Of a DNA stretch of 64,000 nucleotides, positions 11,190-22,361 are shown in pieces (position 1 is the stretch's first letter; every line of letters begins with the position of its first letter). Made by a program: the position numbers and the translations under genes. Origin of the DNA: Siphonodentalium dalli (taxonomy: Eukaryota; Mollusca; Scaphopoda; Gadilida; Siphonodentaliidae); the NCBI GenBank assembly GCA_032622095.1, contig CP136064.1, forward strand, positions 260,131,863 to 260,195,862. The letters run 5' to 3'. The notes beneath the pieces were generated by a model. That model worked only from the letters and a program-made list of their open reading frames with translations. It made no database searches and was not told the origin of the DNA.

Positions 11190-14100
11190 TTGATAATGGG
11201 TGACATAATGTTACATAGGGCAAGAATCGGTGCATTTCACAATCTTGCTGTCAGGCTGTCCGGGAGGGGGCGTCTCTGTGTGAAACAATCAAAAACATGC
11301 TTGTTTTATATCATGTTACGCTTACGTGGACTGGATCTTATAACTGCCTTAACATTGACACTGTTGGTTTTCATTTTCTTCCCGATGGAACAATTCTGCG
11401 CTCTCAAACATATCTTGGCAGGCAAGAAACTATCTAATTCTCCAAATTCCGATGATAAAAAGTTGAACACTAAATTTGCGATGTCACACACAACTGTATT
11501 CCTCTTCACATGTGTGACATTTCTAACAGTATTAGCGGTATCTTTAGCAAAGGCTCTTTTGATCCTGGCAGGAGACGTGGAGACTAACCCAGGCCCCTCA
11601 ACCGAACAACACAATCACTCGGTACTTGTACTGAATACACAGAGTATCAGAAATAAAGTAGATATACTTACAGCCGAAACATCAAGTGGGGAATACGACA
11701 TATGTCTATTAACCGAATCATGGCTCGATCATTCTATCCCGGATTCAGAAATCCATCTTCCTGGCTACCATGATCCTGCCCGCAAAGACAGGATAGATGG
11801 CAGAACAGGAGGGGGTGTGTGTATTTACGTTCGTGACACTATACCATTCAAAATATGCGATGAACTTGACAGTGACGAAGTAGAAAATATCTGGATAGAG
11901 GTTACAATTAACACAAAACGTTGTCTTGTAGGATGTTTTTATCGCCCTCACAACTCCCCCGCAAGCCTGTGGACAAAAATTAATGATAACATTTCTCTTG
12001 CGCGCGATAGCGACCTGGATGTCATAATAGGTGGAGATTTCAATGAAAACTATGTACGCAACGGTAATGGTAAAATAAACGGCATATGTAGCGAACGAGG
12101 TCTGACCCAACTGGTCACTGATAAAACGCATTTTACTGAAAATTCCTCATCCATTCTCGACTTGCTCATGACTAGCAACCCTGACCTTGTTGATTCCCCT
12201 TGTGTTCTTGGCAACATATTCGACAACACAATTAGGTATCACTGTCCGGTCGTTGCTCAGATAAAACTTTTGAAAAATAAATCGGCTACAACTCTCACTA
12301 GACGTATCTGGAATTATAATCTGGCTGACTTCGATACCATGAACGAAGACTTCTTGAGCTGGAACTATGATGATAATATACCATTTGAACTTTCAGCTCA
12401 TGCAGATAACTTGACTGCAACAATTCAAAAGGTATGCAGTGACAATATCCCCAATAAGATAGTTCTTATCCGGAAAGGTAGTCCCCAATGGCTTACGTGT
12501 AATGTACGGAAACTGATGAGGCAACGAAATCGATTACATAAGATAGCTAAACGGAAAAACACACCACAAACATGGGCAAACTTCAGATCTAAACGTAATG
12601 AAACTACATCGGCTATTAGAAAAAGCAAACGTGATTATGACACCAAGAATGAGAACACATTGAATAGCCCATCACATGACCAGTCTTCCTGGTGGAAAAC
12701 CCTCCAAAAAATAGTATTTGCTACCAGTGATAGATCAATACCCCCCTTGAACACCAACGGCGACTTCCTGATCTCACCAACTGAAAAAGCAAATGCTTTC
12801 AATTCGTATTTTTGTAAAATTTCCTCAGTTGATGACATCGGGAAACGCCTACCAGTCCTTGAACCGGATAACTCCATATCCACATTAAGCGATATAAAAA
12901 TCACAGCCCCTGACATTTACAAAGCGTTAAAAAGTCTTAAAATATCTAAGTCAAGTGGGCCCGACGGAATAAGTCCGAGAGTTTTGAAAAGTTGTGCCTC
13001 CTCGCTCTGTGAACCTCTTGAATTCTATTTTAGAACATTTACCGAAAACAATTACTACCCACACCAGTGGAAGCGTTCACATGTTACACCTATATTTAAG
13101 AGTGGTGATCCCGGTCTTATATCAAATTACCGACCAATTTCTCTACTAAGCTGCGTCTCAAAGGTCTATGAAAAATGTATTTATAAATATCTATGGGAAT
13201 TTCTTGATGAAAACAAACTCCTATCATTTTATCAAGCTGGTTTCATGCGCAACGATTCAACAGTTTTTCAACTTACCGAAATATATGACAATATATGTCG
13301 ATCATTAGACGACGGAAAAGAGGTCCGGTGTATATTCTGTGACATAAGTAAAGCATTCGATAAAGTCTGGCACCGTGGCCTCTTGAACAAACTGACAAAA
13401 ATTGGTATAAGAGGAAACTTGTATAACTTGATGAAATCGTATCTAGAATGTAGACAACAACAGGTTGTCATAGACGGCACACGTTCGGAACTACAAGATG
13501 TAACAGCAGGTGTGCCGCAAGGCTCGGTATTAGGCCCACTTCTGTTTTTAATTTATATTAATGATATAACCGAAAATATACGGTGCAACATTCGTCTATT
13601 TGCTGATGACACTTCTCTATTTCTTACTATCGAAGACCCCACCATGGCCGCAAAACTAATCAACGATGACCTCGAAACTCTCATGTGTTGGGCATCAGAA
13701 TGGCTTGTAAAATTCAATCCCCTGAAAACGGAATCTCTCTTAATCTCCAGGAAAGAAACACCAGTATATCATCCACATTTGACCATGGGAACCGCGACAA
13801 TTGTTGAGGTTGACAGCCATAAACATCTGGGACTTACTTTCGACAAAATGGGCTCTTGGGGTATCCACATCAGATCTATGCTTGACAAAGCATGGAGTCG
13901 AGTAAATCTAGTACGTAAACACAGATACAAGCTAAGCAGAGTAACGCTTGAAAAAATACATTATACATTTATCCGACCAATACTGGAATATGCCTCCCCT
14001 GTTTGGGATAACTGCCCTGATTATCTTAGTGATGACATTGAAAAGGTTCAGTATGAAATGGCCCGAATAGTAACAGGTGCAACCATCAGTACGAGTAACG

Positions 14101-14753
14101 CGTGCCTTTTGTCAGAGACTGGCTGGGAACTCCTCTCTTCACGCCGTAGAAAACACAAGCTATGCCAATTTTTTAAAATGATACGAGGAACTGCTCCATC
14201 AATTTTAAGAAATTATGTACGACCAATTCAGGCAAATAATTCCAGATATAACTTAAGATTTGAACATATAAGACTACCCTCGAATATTAATTATGACTAT
14301 TATATGGATTCTTTCTTACCATCTGCAATTACCGAATGGAACAAACTGTCAGAAACTACAAAGAGCAGCAGTACAATCGAAGACTTCAAAAAGGAACTGA
14401 ACAGTGACAATATACGTCCACCTGCCTATTTTTATCATAGTAAATGTCGTAAATCTCATATCCTCCATACCCGGTTAAGATTGAACTGCAGCCACCTAAG
14501 TGGTGACCTGACAGATAACCATGTAAAAATTTCCCCCTTCTGTCTATGTGGGGAATTTGAGACAACTTACCACTATCTCTTTGAATGTACATTTTATCAA
14601 GAGCCCAGAAGAGAACTATATGACTCCCTACCAAATGTTGCCTTATCTGAGAATACACTAATGCGGGGGTCAAGAGAGCTTAGTCTTCGCGAAAACAAAC
14701 AAATATTTAATGCAGTACAGACATATATTATGAGAACAAAAAGATTTCCATGA
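11190..14753 (+). CDS. LINE ORF2: endonuclease / reverse transcriptase with N-terminal 2A motif
   Basis: 1187 residues, uninterrupted. Residues 1-136 hold two hydrophobic stretches (about 49-64 and 102-127), and the second leads straight into DVETNPGP at 129-136, a 2A ribosome-skipping consensus. An APE endonuclease follows: VLNTQSIRNK near 147, catalytic-type E176 in LTESWL, GDFN at 282-285, and a YHCPV histidine near 350. The reverse transcriptase spans roughly 580-830, with NYRPISLLS, DISKAFDKVWH, AGVPQG at 773-778 and the catalytic FADD at 804-807. A C-terminal C-x-C-x7-H-x4-C motif lies at 1118-1133. 2A would release the endonuclease/RT from a short membrane-prone leader co-translationally. 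2A motifs at this place are known in some CR1/L2-like LINEs. The true start codon is uncertain, since several ATGs precede the 2A. Confidence 0.9.
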   Translation: MIMGDIMLHRARIGAFHNLAVRLSGRGRLCVKQSKTCLFYIMLRLRGLDLITALTLTLLVFIFFPMEQFCALKHILAGKKLSNSPNSDDKKLNTKFAMSHTTVFLFTCVTFLTVLAVSLAKALLILAGDVETNPGPSTEQHNHSVLVLNTQSIRNKVDILTAETSSGEYDICLLTESWLDHSIPDSEIHLPGYHDPARKDRIDGRTGGGVCIYVRDTIPFKICDELDSDEVENIWIEVTINTKRCLVGCFYRPHNSPASLWTKINDNISLARDSDLDVIIGGDFNENYVRNGNGKINGICSERGLTQLVTDKTHFTENSSSILDLLMTSNPDLVDSPCVLGNIFDNTIRYHCPVVAQIKLLKNKSATTLTRRIWNYNLADFDTMNEDFLSWNYDDNIPFELSAHADNLTATIQKVCSDNIPNKIVLIRKGSPQWLTCNVRKLMRQRNRLHKIAKRKNTPQTWANFRSKRNETTSAIRKSKRDYDTKNENTLNSPSHDQSSWWKTLQKIVFATSDRSIPPLNTNGDFLISPTEKANAFNSYFCKISSVDDIGKRLPVLEPDNSISTLSDIKITAPDIYKALKSLKISKSSGPDGISPRVLKSCASSLCEPLEFYFRTFTENNYYPHQWKRSHVTPIFKSGDPGLISNYRPISLLSCVSKVYEKCIYKYLWEFLDENKLLSFYQAGFMRNDSTVFQLTEIYDNICRSLDDGKEVRCIFCDISKAFDKVWHRGLLNKLTKIGIRGNLYNLMKSYLECRQQQVVIDGTRSELQDVTAGVPQGSVLGPLLFLIYINDITENIRCNIRLFADDTSLFLTIEDPTMAAKLINDDLETLMCWASEWLVKFNPLKTESLLISRKETPVYHPHLTMGTATIVEVDSHKHLGLTFDKMGSWGIHIRSMLDKAWSRVNLVRKHRYKLSRVTLEKIHYTFIRPILEYASPVWDNCPDYLSDDIEKVQYEMARIVTGATISTSNACLLSETGWELLSSRRRKHKLCQFFKMIRGTAPSILRNYVRPIQANNSRYNLRFEHIRLPSNINYDYYMDSFLPSAITEWNKLSETTKSSSTIEDFKKELNSDNIRPPAYFYHSKCRKSHILHTRLRLNCSHLSGDLTDNHVKISPFCLCGEFETTYHYLFECTFYQEPRRELYDSLPNVALSENTLMRGSRELSLRENKQIFNAVQTYIMRTKRFP

Positions 14754-15402
14754 TCTGTATGGGTAACAAATTGCTTTGGATTCCGGCCGCGTTATGCGGC
14801 AGCACGATGTTCTCCATTATGTATGTAGTACTAAATGTCTTCCGATAACGATTATTTTGTAAGTTACTTTACTTGTCACTATCCTGTATATACGTGAAAT
14901 GATTCTACATGAAGAATGCAGCGATATTCACAGTGAACCCCATTGAAATAGGAATTGGCCATTGCGATTGACCCCCTCCCATGGAGCCTGACGCATGCAT
15001 ATTACTACGAGTATAATTTTCATCACGCAGCAACTAAATTATTGAAAACTCTGTCCCCTCTACTTTCTCACTCTCCCTCTCATTCTCTCTTCTCTCTCTC
15101 TCTCTCTCTCTCTCTGCCTCCTGCTATCCCTAACACTATCTTCCCGCTGTGTCCATCCCAACTTAAACTTAGTTACTTCTCCTTTAAAAAATATTATTTC
15201 TATTATTTCCCGTCTGATCGATACCCCTCCCTCACTTATTGGGGAAGGGGCATGTCGCCAAAGAGGAGAAGACTTCATATAAGCCCTCGGGCTTGTTGTC
15301 TGATCCTCATTTCCATACATTATCTCTTATATGTTGTATATTTATGTCATTTGTGTATTATGTGTATTATGTTTGGATTTGGAAATAAAAATATGTTTAC
15401 AC
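14754..15402 (+). other. LINE 3' UTR with CT microsatellite
   Basis: Untranslated tail of the LINE. A CT-repeat tract lies at about 15080-15116. The last ~118 bp recur as a solo tail at 5013-5130 and, diverged, at the 3' end of the minus-strand relative near 61990-62060. That conservation fits the 3' UTR being the template recognised by the LINE's own RT. Confidence 0.75.
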
Positions 15403-16052
15403 TAACTCCAATTTGGTCTTCTGTTTACAGTATACCGGCTGTACTCTTGATTTACTATTATATGTCTACCTGTGTCTACTATATATTATTAACTATACAT
15501 TATTCTGATACATTATTTCATACATTACACTCATGCATCAGCTAACTGTATGAGTAAAGAGACTGTCATGAAGTATAAGAATTATTGTAATATTCTGTCA
15601 TGAGTTGTTAGCTGATATTGTCAGGCTGCATTAAGTCACCCTACCCTAGAGCTATCTGAAGTATTTTTTTTATTGAACTACACCATGAACTAGACAAGTT
15701 TCAATATAAAAACTGCCAAGCAAGCTGAAACAGACACAATAAAAAAAATTTGCGCGCAAACAAAATCAATATCAATGAAAATTTTGGGACCCACCCCCAC
15801 AATATTCACTATTTTTCCATTTGATATCAACTTATGGGGGTAATTATAACAATATTGAATGTATTAGTGCTTCTCATATTGCAACAAGCCACAACATATA
15901 AACAAATATGTTTAAAACAGTTGAAAATATGTCAATGAGAAAAAAATGCAAAAAAGTGGTCAAAAACTGTTTCCGGCCTCGGGTACCCACCCACCCCCCT
16001 TACCTCACGTCTCGTAAAAAAAATTCGGCCCCCCCCCCCCCCCTGGGATATG

Positions 16053-16817
16053 CCGGATTTTGTCCACTGAAGGTCTCGCCTAATATTGATCTCACTTCGC
16101 CTCACATGACACCATATCCGACCACTAAGCGTCCCGTTACTTATAATATAGTTCCACGACTATTTGCAAGAACCTTCGCATTGCCCGTCTTCTTACTGTT
16201 ATGTCGGGGTCGTTCCATAATATGCCTTGCATATTGTCATATTATTTTATATAGTTTATTTCATGCTCGGTTTATCTGGCTATACATTTTGTGGCAAAGA
16301 ATTACAATACCGTATGAAACTTCGTGGAATCTTCGGATGGTGATAAAGTTATTTGGATCAGTCACGCAGTTTGTGTACACATTTCGATTTGTGTACTACA
16401 AGTAGATAACATGTAGTTCAAAATGAACGTAATACTGCATAAACTTCGTCAACTTGAACCAGATAATATGCTGGTGACGTGAGTACAACACTTTTCCATT
16501 TTTTATTCAATCTCGCACATATCTTATTTTAAGTCTACAGTTGTCTACGATGAGCAGTGTCCCCACCCAATAAGGTATGCGCACAATATTACAGTTAGAA
16601 TAATTTGGTATAGTTATACAGAAATTATCAAAAAATGACACTAGTTTAATACTAATAGGGCTGACTATATATATACCAGTGACATTATTAGCCCATAAGT
16701 GGACATGGGCAGACATTTGGCCCATGTTTGACCACCCCCTCATTTGTTTTGTGTATGTCATTTGTTTCTTTTTTGCACATTCGCTCACAATATTATGGGA
16801 TCACGTTTTATTTGTAA
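16053..16817. other. No recognised gene
   Basis: AT-rich flank between the hAT element and the first Helitron copy. No domain-bearing reading frame, RNA gene or transposon terminus was found. Confidence 0.5.
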
Positions 16818-17811
16818 CTGGGAGATTGCCCGTCAAAAATGACGGGTAAATAAATGTCCTTTGTTACTTTCTGGTGTTCGCGTGCATGATCAAATTATTA
16901 TTTATATTAGAAATGGAATGGCTAATAGTATTCTTCTCTTGCCACGGCGGCGTGGGAACACTTTATTTCACAAAGAAATGTATCCCCCCCCCCCCCCCCC
17001 CCCCCGCTTCAACGTGTATGCACGAATGGGCGTAGCTAGTTTGCTCTAAGGCGGATTCGTCAGCTGATAGCAACGGCATAATTGATACGGCGAGCCCAGT
17101 AGATGGGTGGAAATCTAATACGAATGGACGCTTCACACACACCAACACCTATAAGCTTCAGACTCTTGATGACGAACATTATGAATAATTAATTTTCATT
17201 TCCCTTATACACTGCACGGGAAGTTCGTGTGCGACATATGGACATACTATGCAAGTATTGTCTAAGTGGATTAATGCCAATAGTTTAGTACGAAAGGTTC
17301 TGGTCCTCTGGACGCCTACCAATTCTTCAGTTCGAGGGTATTCGGGTCACAACATTAATATTTAAATAGCACCCATTTCCAACGATGATTGAACGTTCGA
17401 TCTATTCATCTATGTACAACCCATGGACTTCCACGACAAAATCAACACCCTTACTTATTCACACTCAACCTGATGACTAATTAATTTTGCGCCCTTTTCC
17501 AATGTTATGGCAGAACGCATGGAAGTTTCGTCTGTACAATAGCAAAGCAAGTGTGGGTTTGTGTGCGACGTCATATGACGTCATTTCGACAAACGTCATA
17601 AGAAATAGTGTCTACTTGAATGTAGATACGGCGTTTTGGGTTTCGATCTCGTATTTTCTTTGACAATCGGCGTGAAAGTTGGTGAGTCATCTTCTACGAC
17701 ACAATGATGTAGGCAGTGGCTACGTTGGACGCGTGGTTGAAAAGTTATAAACGCGCCAAAAGCGTGACTGAGTTATACACGCACACAGACGACGGGTTTT
17801 ATAAATATAGA
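16818..17811 (-). mobile_element. Helitron-like family X, copy 1
   Basis: On the minus strand this unit starts TCTATATTTATAAAACCCG (5' TC) and ends with the hairpin CCCGTCATTTTTGACGGG followed by CAATCTCCCAG and then T. Family copies 2 and 3 end CTAG or CTGG, so CCAG here is a mutated CTRR. TC start, subterminal hairpin, CTRR end and a flanking T are the Helitron end rules. It carries a 23-24-bp C-run at about 16983-17005. No Rep/helicase frame, so it is non-autonomous. Confidence 0.7.
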
Positions 17812-18244
17812 CTAGGGGATTGCACGTCAAAATGACGGGTATATAAATGTTCTTCGTTACTTTCTGGCCTCCGCGGTCATGAACACAATATCATTTCTAT
17901 ATTAGTAATGCTTCTCTTTCACCGGAGGCGCGTGGGAACACTTTATTGAACTGAAACTGTATCTTGTACCCCCACCCTACCCCATATATATGCATGCACA
18001 TTTGGAACGCAACAAAATCAACATATTACTTTATTACTGTATTTACTAACCGAAACAGACTCCATTTGGGGGCGTTTATTCATCGGTGGAGGTGCATGCG
18101 GCCCCTTTGTGTGCCATGAGCCTATGATGGCTAGGCCCTAGGGAACACTATATTTCACTGACAAACTGTATTTTCTACCACCACGCACATATATGCATGC
18201 ACATATGGAAAGCAACAAAATAAACTTATATTAATTTATTACTA

Positions 18245-18822
18245 TCTCATATATATTGTGAAGACCTCTGTTTGTCTGTCTGTCTGTCTGTATGTCTGTA
18301 TGTCTGTCTGTATGTCATTTATACAAATCTACGATTCTCGACCGATCGGGACGAAACTTGGTACGTGTGTGTAGTTTGACCAGGCGGTGGACGTTGTCGT
18401 ATTGGCGAGTCCGTGCGACGCCCGCTTCGCGCATGCGCAGACGAGATCTCGGAAACGGGTGGAGCTATCGACTTGAAATTTGGTATGTGAATGTATCTTG
18501 CCCCGGATACGAATTTTATCGGGTCGCCGAGCCCATGCGACGCCAGCTTCGCGCATGCGCAGACGAGATATCGGAAACGGGTGGAGCTATCGACTTGAAA
18601 TTTGGTATGTGAATGTATCTTGCCCCGGATACGAATTTTATCGGGTCGCCGAGCCCGTGCGACGCCAGCTTCGCGCATGCGCAGACGAGATCTCGGAAAC
18701 GGGTGGAGCTATCGACTTGAAATTTGGTTTTTGAATAGCCCGGACAACGTCGGGCTGGGCAGAGCTATCGACTTGAAATTTGGTTTTTGAATAGCCCGGA
18801 CAACGTCGGGCTCATCGGATAG
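18245..18822 (+). mobile_element. Helitron array unit 1 (family A)
   Basis: Starts TCTCATATATATTGTG. It contains a TCTG microsatellite and the conserved leader CTACGATTCTCGACCGATCG. The 3' hairpin segment AGCCCGGACAACGTCGGGCT occurs twice near the end. The terminal tetranucleotide is ATAG instead of CTAG. Confidence 0.8.
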
Positions 18823-19620
18823 TCTCATATATATTTTGAAGATCTCTGTCTGTTTGTCTGTTAGTCTGTCTGTCATTTATACAAATCTACGATTCTCGAC
18901 CGATCGGGACGAAACTTGGTACGTGTGTGTAGTTTGACCAGGCGGTCGACGTTGTCGTATTGGCGAGCCCGTGCGGTGCCCGATTCGCGCATGCGCAGAC
19001 CAGATCTCGGAAACGGGTGGAGCTATCGACTTGAAATTTGGTACGTGTGTGTAGTTTGACCAGGCGGTCGTCGTTGTCGTATTGGCGAGCCCGTGCTACG
19101 CCCGTGCAGCGCATGCGCAGACGAGATCTCGGAAACGGGTGGAGCTATCGACTTGAAATTTGGTGTGTGAATGTATCTTGCCCCGGATACAAAATTTATC
19201 GGGTCGCCGAGCCCGTGCGGTGCAAGCTTCGCGCATGCGCAGACCAGATCTCGGAAACGGGTGGAGCTATCGACTTGAAATTTGCTATGTGAATGTATCT
19301 TGCCCCGGATACGAATTTTATCGGGTCGCCGAGCCCGTGCGACGCCAGCTTCGCGCATGCACAGACGAGATCTCGGAAACGGGTGGAGCTATCGACTTGA
19401 AATTTGCTATGTGAATGTATCTTGCCCCGGATACGAATTTTATCGGGTCGCCGAGCCCATGCGACGCCAGCTTCGCGCATGCGCAGACCATGTCTCGGAA
19501 ACGGGTGCGGCTACCGGGTACCATTTTTTCTTATTGAAACGCGTGGAGCTAAACATTTAAAAAATATATTTAAAAATGTCATGTTTCGGACAAGCCGCCG
19601 GTGGCGGGCTAACCTGCTAG
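18823..19620 (+). mobile_element. Helitron array unit 2 (chimera of family A 5' end and family B 3' end)
   Basis: Starts as family A (TCTCATATATATTTTG, leader and 122-bp repeats). From about 19500 it switches to sequence shared with the end of unit 3, including AAAAATGTCATGTTTC and the family-B hairpin, and ends AACCTGCTAG. One unit thus has the head of one family and the tail of another. Confidence 0.8.
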
Positions 19621-20739
19621 TCTATACTATATATTTTGAGACTTCGTATATATGTATGTATGTACTTCATAGAATCCAAAACGCGTGTACAGATTGAGCT
19701 CAAACTTCCTATGTAAGTGTCAAATCCCACCGACACGACCGTGGTCGCAGTTTAGAGAAGCTCAGAGCACCCGTTCTCCAATCTCAAATCACCGCAAAGG
19801 CACGGCGTGGGTTAATCAAGTGATTATTTAATGAGCGTTTGTTTTTGACGCATCTCTATAAAGAGCGTCTGTTTGCCATTCAACGTTATTTGCATCTGCA
19901 GTGAGATATACGGAACATACATTAAATTTAAAAAACATTTGTTTCTGACCAACCCTGCGAGCACGGATGGCGCGCTTTGTTTTTACAGTATATAGTTATA
20001 TACCGAAATCATCCCAGATAATCACGAATATAGCATCAGATTTCTCCCCAGATATACCGTTATAAAGCTACTGGAATCTGCCAATCTACGGGAAATTCCG
20101 TGGGAATGCCGATTGAGCTCAAACTTGCTACCCACGGGAAGTGTCATATATATGAGTGTGTCTTTTATAGACTCGAACCGATTGAGCTCAAACTTGCTAA
20201 ATAAGAAAATAGCCCCCAAGCCGTAAATATCAACAACAACGATATTACTAAATACACGTTTTTGGCAATGTGAGAGTTTTCGGGGAGCCGTGATGCCAAC
20301 AACAACGACCCGAAGCCCTGAATGCCAACAACAGATTCAATGCAGTGTTATCTATTATGCAGAGAGATTTCACGACATTACGACGGGTACGGCAGACTCA
20401 AAATATTATGCAGACAGATTTCCCGACGGGAAGCGTTTGTTTTAAATTCAATGCAATGTTATCGTAGAGAGATTTCACGAAACAAAGAATGCGTTGTCTG
20501 TCGTTCCTAGGAAGGGGGGATTTCTACGGGTAAATTTTTCCGCCAGAAACCAAAAAATTAATTAAAACAATTTACAATTTAATTAAAACAATTTAAAATT
20601 AAAAAAAATTAACAATACAAAAACAATTCAGAAACAAAATATATTAAATTTTAAAAACATTAAATTCATATTCAAAAATGTCATGTTTCTGAAACAAAGC
20701 CATGGGACGAATGCCGCCAGTGGCCGGCTAACCTGCTAG
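19621..20739 (+). mobile_element. Helitron array unit 3 (family B)
   Basis: Starts TCTATACTATATATTTTGAG and ends with hairpin GCCGCCAGTGGCCGGC plus TAACCTGCTAG. The interior differs from family A: it carries repeated GATTGAGCTCAAACTT motifs and A/T-rich DNA rather than the 122-bp repeat. Confidence 0.78.
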
Positions 20740-21119
20740 TCTCATATATATTTTGAAGACCTCTGTCTGTATGTTTGTTTGTCTGTCTGTCATTAATACA
20801 AATCTACGATTCTCGACCGATCGGGACGAAACTTGGTACGTGTGTGTAGTTTGACCAGGCGGTCGTCGTTGTCGTATTGGCGAGCCCGGGCGACGCCCGT
20901 GCAGCGCATGCGCAGACGAGATCTCGGAAACGGGTGGAGCTATCGACTTGAAATTTTCTATGTGAATGTATCTTGCCCCGGACACGAATTTTATCGGGTC
21001 GCCGAGCCCGTGCGATGCAAGCTTCGCGCATGCGCAGACCAGATCTCGGAAACGGGTGGAGCTATCGACTTGAAATTTGGTTTTTGAATAGCCCGGACAA
21101 CGTCGGGCTCATCGGCTAG
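20740..21119 (+). mobile_element. Helitron array unit 4 (family A)
   Basis: 380 bp, TC to CTAG, with little more than one full 122-bp repeat between the leader and the 3' hairpin. Confidence 0.8.
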
Positions 21120-21843
21120 TCTCATATATTTTGAAGACCTCTGTCTGTTTGTCTGTCTGTCTGTCCTTAATACAAATCTACGATTCTCGACCGATCGGGA
21201 CGAAACTTGGTACGTGTGTGTAGTTTGACCAGGCGTGGGCGTTGTCGTATTGGCGAGCCCGTGCGACGCCCGTGCAGCGCATGCGCAGACGAGATCTCGG
21301 AAACGGGTGGAACTATCGACTTGAAATTTGGTATGTGAATGTATCTTGCCCCGAGTACGAATTTTATCGGGTAGCCGAGCCCGTGCGACGCCAGCTTCGC
21401 GCATGCGCAGACGAGATCTCGTAAACGGGTGGAGCTATCGAGTTGAAATTTGCTATGTGAATGTATCTTGCCCCGGATACGAATTTTATCGGGTCGCCGA
21501 GCCCGTGCGATGCCAGCTTCGCGCATGCGCAGACGAGATCTCGGAAACGGGTGGAGCTATCGACTTCTCGGAAACGGGTGGAGCTATCGACTCGAAATTT
21601 GGTATGTGAATGTATCTTGCCCCGAGTACGAATTTTATCGGGTCGCCGAGCCCGTGCGACGCCAACTTCGCGCATGCGCAGACGAGATCTCGATCTTGCC
21701 CCGGATACGAATTTTATCTGGTCGCCGAGCCCGTGCGACGCCAGCTTCGCGCATGCGCAGACCAGATATCGGAAACGGGTGGAATTATCGACTTGGAAAT
21801 TTGTTTTTTTAATAGCCCGGACAACGTCGGGCTCATCGGCTAG
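21120..21843 (+). mobile_element. Helitron array unit 5 (family A)
   Basis: 724 bp with several internal 122-bp repeats. It includes a small internal duplication around CTCGGAAACGGGTGGAGC (near 21540-21590) and one shortened repeat at about 21688, which unit 7 shares. Confidence 0.8.
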
Positions 21844-22361
21844 TCTCATATATATTTTGAAGACCTCTGTCTGTATGTATGTTTGTTTGTTTGTTTGTCT
21901 GTCTGTCTGTCATTTATACAAATCTACGATTCTCGACCGATCGGGACGAAACTTGGTACGTGTGTGTAGTTTGACCAGGCGGTGAACGTTGTCGTATTGG
22001 CGAGCCCGTGCGGCGCCCGCTTCGCGCATGCGCAGACGAGATCTAGGAAACGGGTGGAGCTATCGACTTGAAATTTGCTATGTGAATGTATCTTGCCCCG
22101 GATACGAATTTTATTGGGTCGCCGAGCCCGTGCGATACCAGCTTCGCGCATGCGCAGACGAGATCTCGGAAACGGGTGGAGCTATCGACTTGAAATTTGC
22201 TATGTGAATGTATCTTGCCCCGGATACGAATTTTATCGGGTCGCCGAGCCCGTGCGACGCCAGCTTCGCGCATGCGCAGACCAGATCTCGGACACGGGTA
22301 GAGCTATCGACTTGAAATTTTGTTTTTGAATAGCCCGGACAACGTCGGGCTCATCGGCTAG
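21844..22361 (+). mobile_element. Helitron array unit 6 (family A)
   Basis: 518 bp, TC to CTAG, standard leader, tandem 122-bp repeats and 3' hairpin. Its 5' region has an expanded TTTG/TCTG microsatellite. Confidence 0.8.

Larger units (their letters stand above)
6777..15402 (+). mobile_element. Apparently full-length APE-type LINE (CR1-like) with 2A motif
   Basis: The 12-bp sequence TAACTCCAATTT stands at 6765-6776 and 15403-15414, giving an exact target duplication around an 8626-bp insertion. The insertion holds ORF1 (7195-8316), a 2.9-kb inter-ORF region, ORF2 (11190-14753), and a 3' UTR with AATAAA about 17 bp before the end. The 3' terminus has no long poly(A) but ends ATATGTTTACAC, shared with a separate truncated copy at 5013-5130. 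Both reading frames are uninterrupted, so this is a young and possibly mobilisation-competent copy. Assignment to the CR1-like group rests on the domain order and RT motifs, not on a tree. Confidence 0.88.
6020..16052. mobile_element. hAT-like element interrupted by a LINE
   Basis: GGGATATG occurs at 6020-6027 and 16045-16052, an 8-bp duplication of hAT type. Between them the left end reads CAG followed by a G-run, then GCGTAAAAAAGTTGCGAGACGTG. The right end, reverse complemented, reads AG plus a G-run, then an A/T tract and ACGAGACGTG. Removing the LINE at 6777-15402 and one target-duplication copy leaves about 1.4 kb, a size typical of a non-autonomous hAT. No transposase frame is present in the remaining arms. 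One base at the right terminus is ambiguous because of the homopolymer. Confidence 0.6.

Noticed and set aside
14955-15545. 196-codon frame across the LINE 3' end
   Set aside because: It reads through the CT microsatellite, the 3' UTR and the LINE/host junction. Composition is low-complexity (Ser/Leu/Pro runs).
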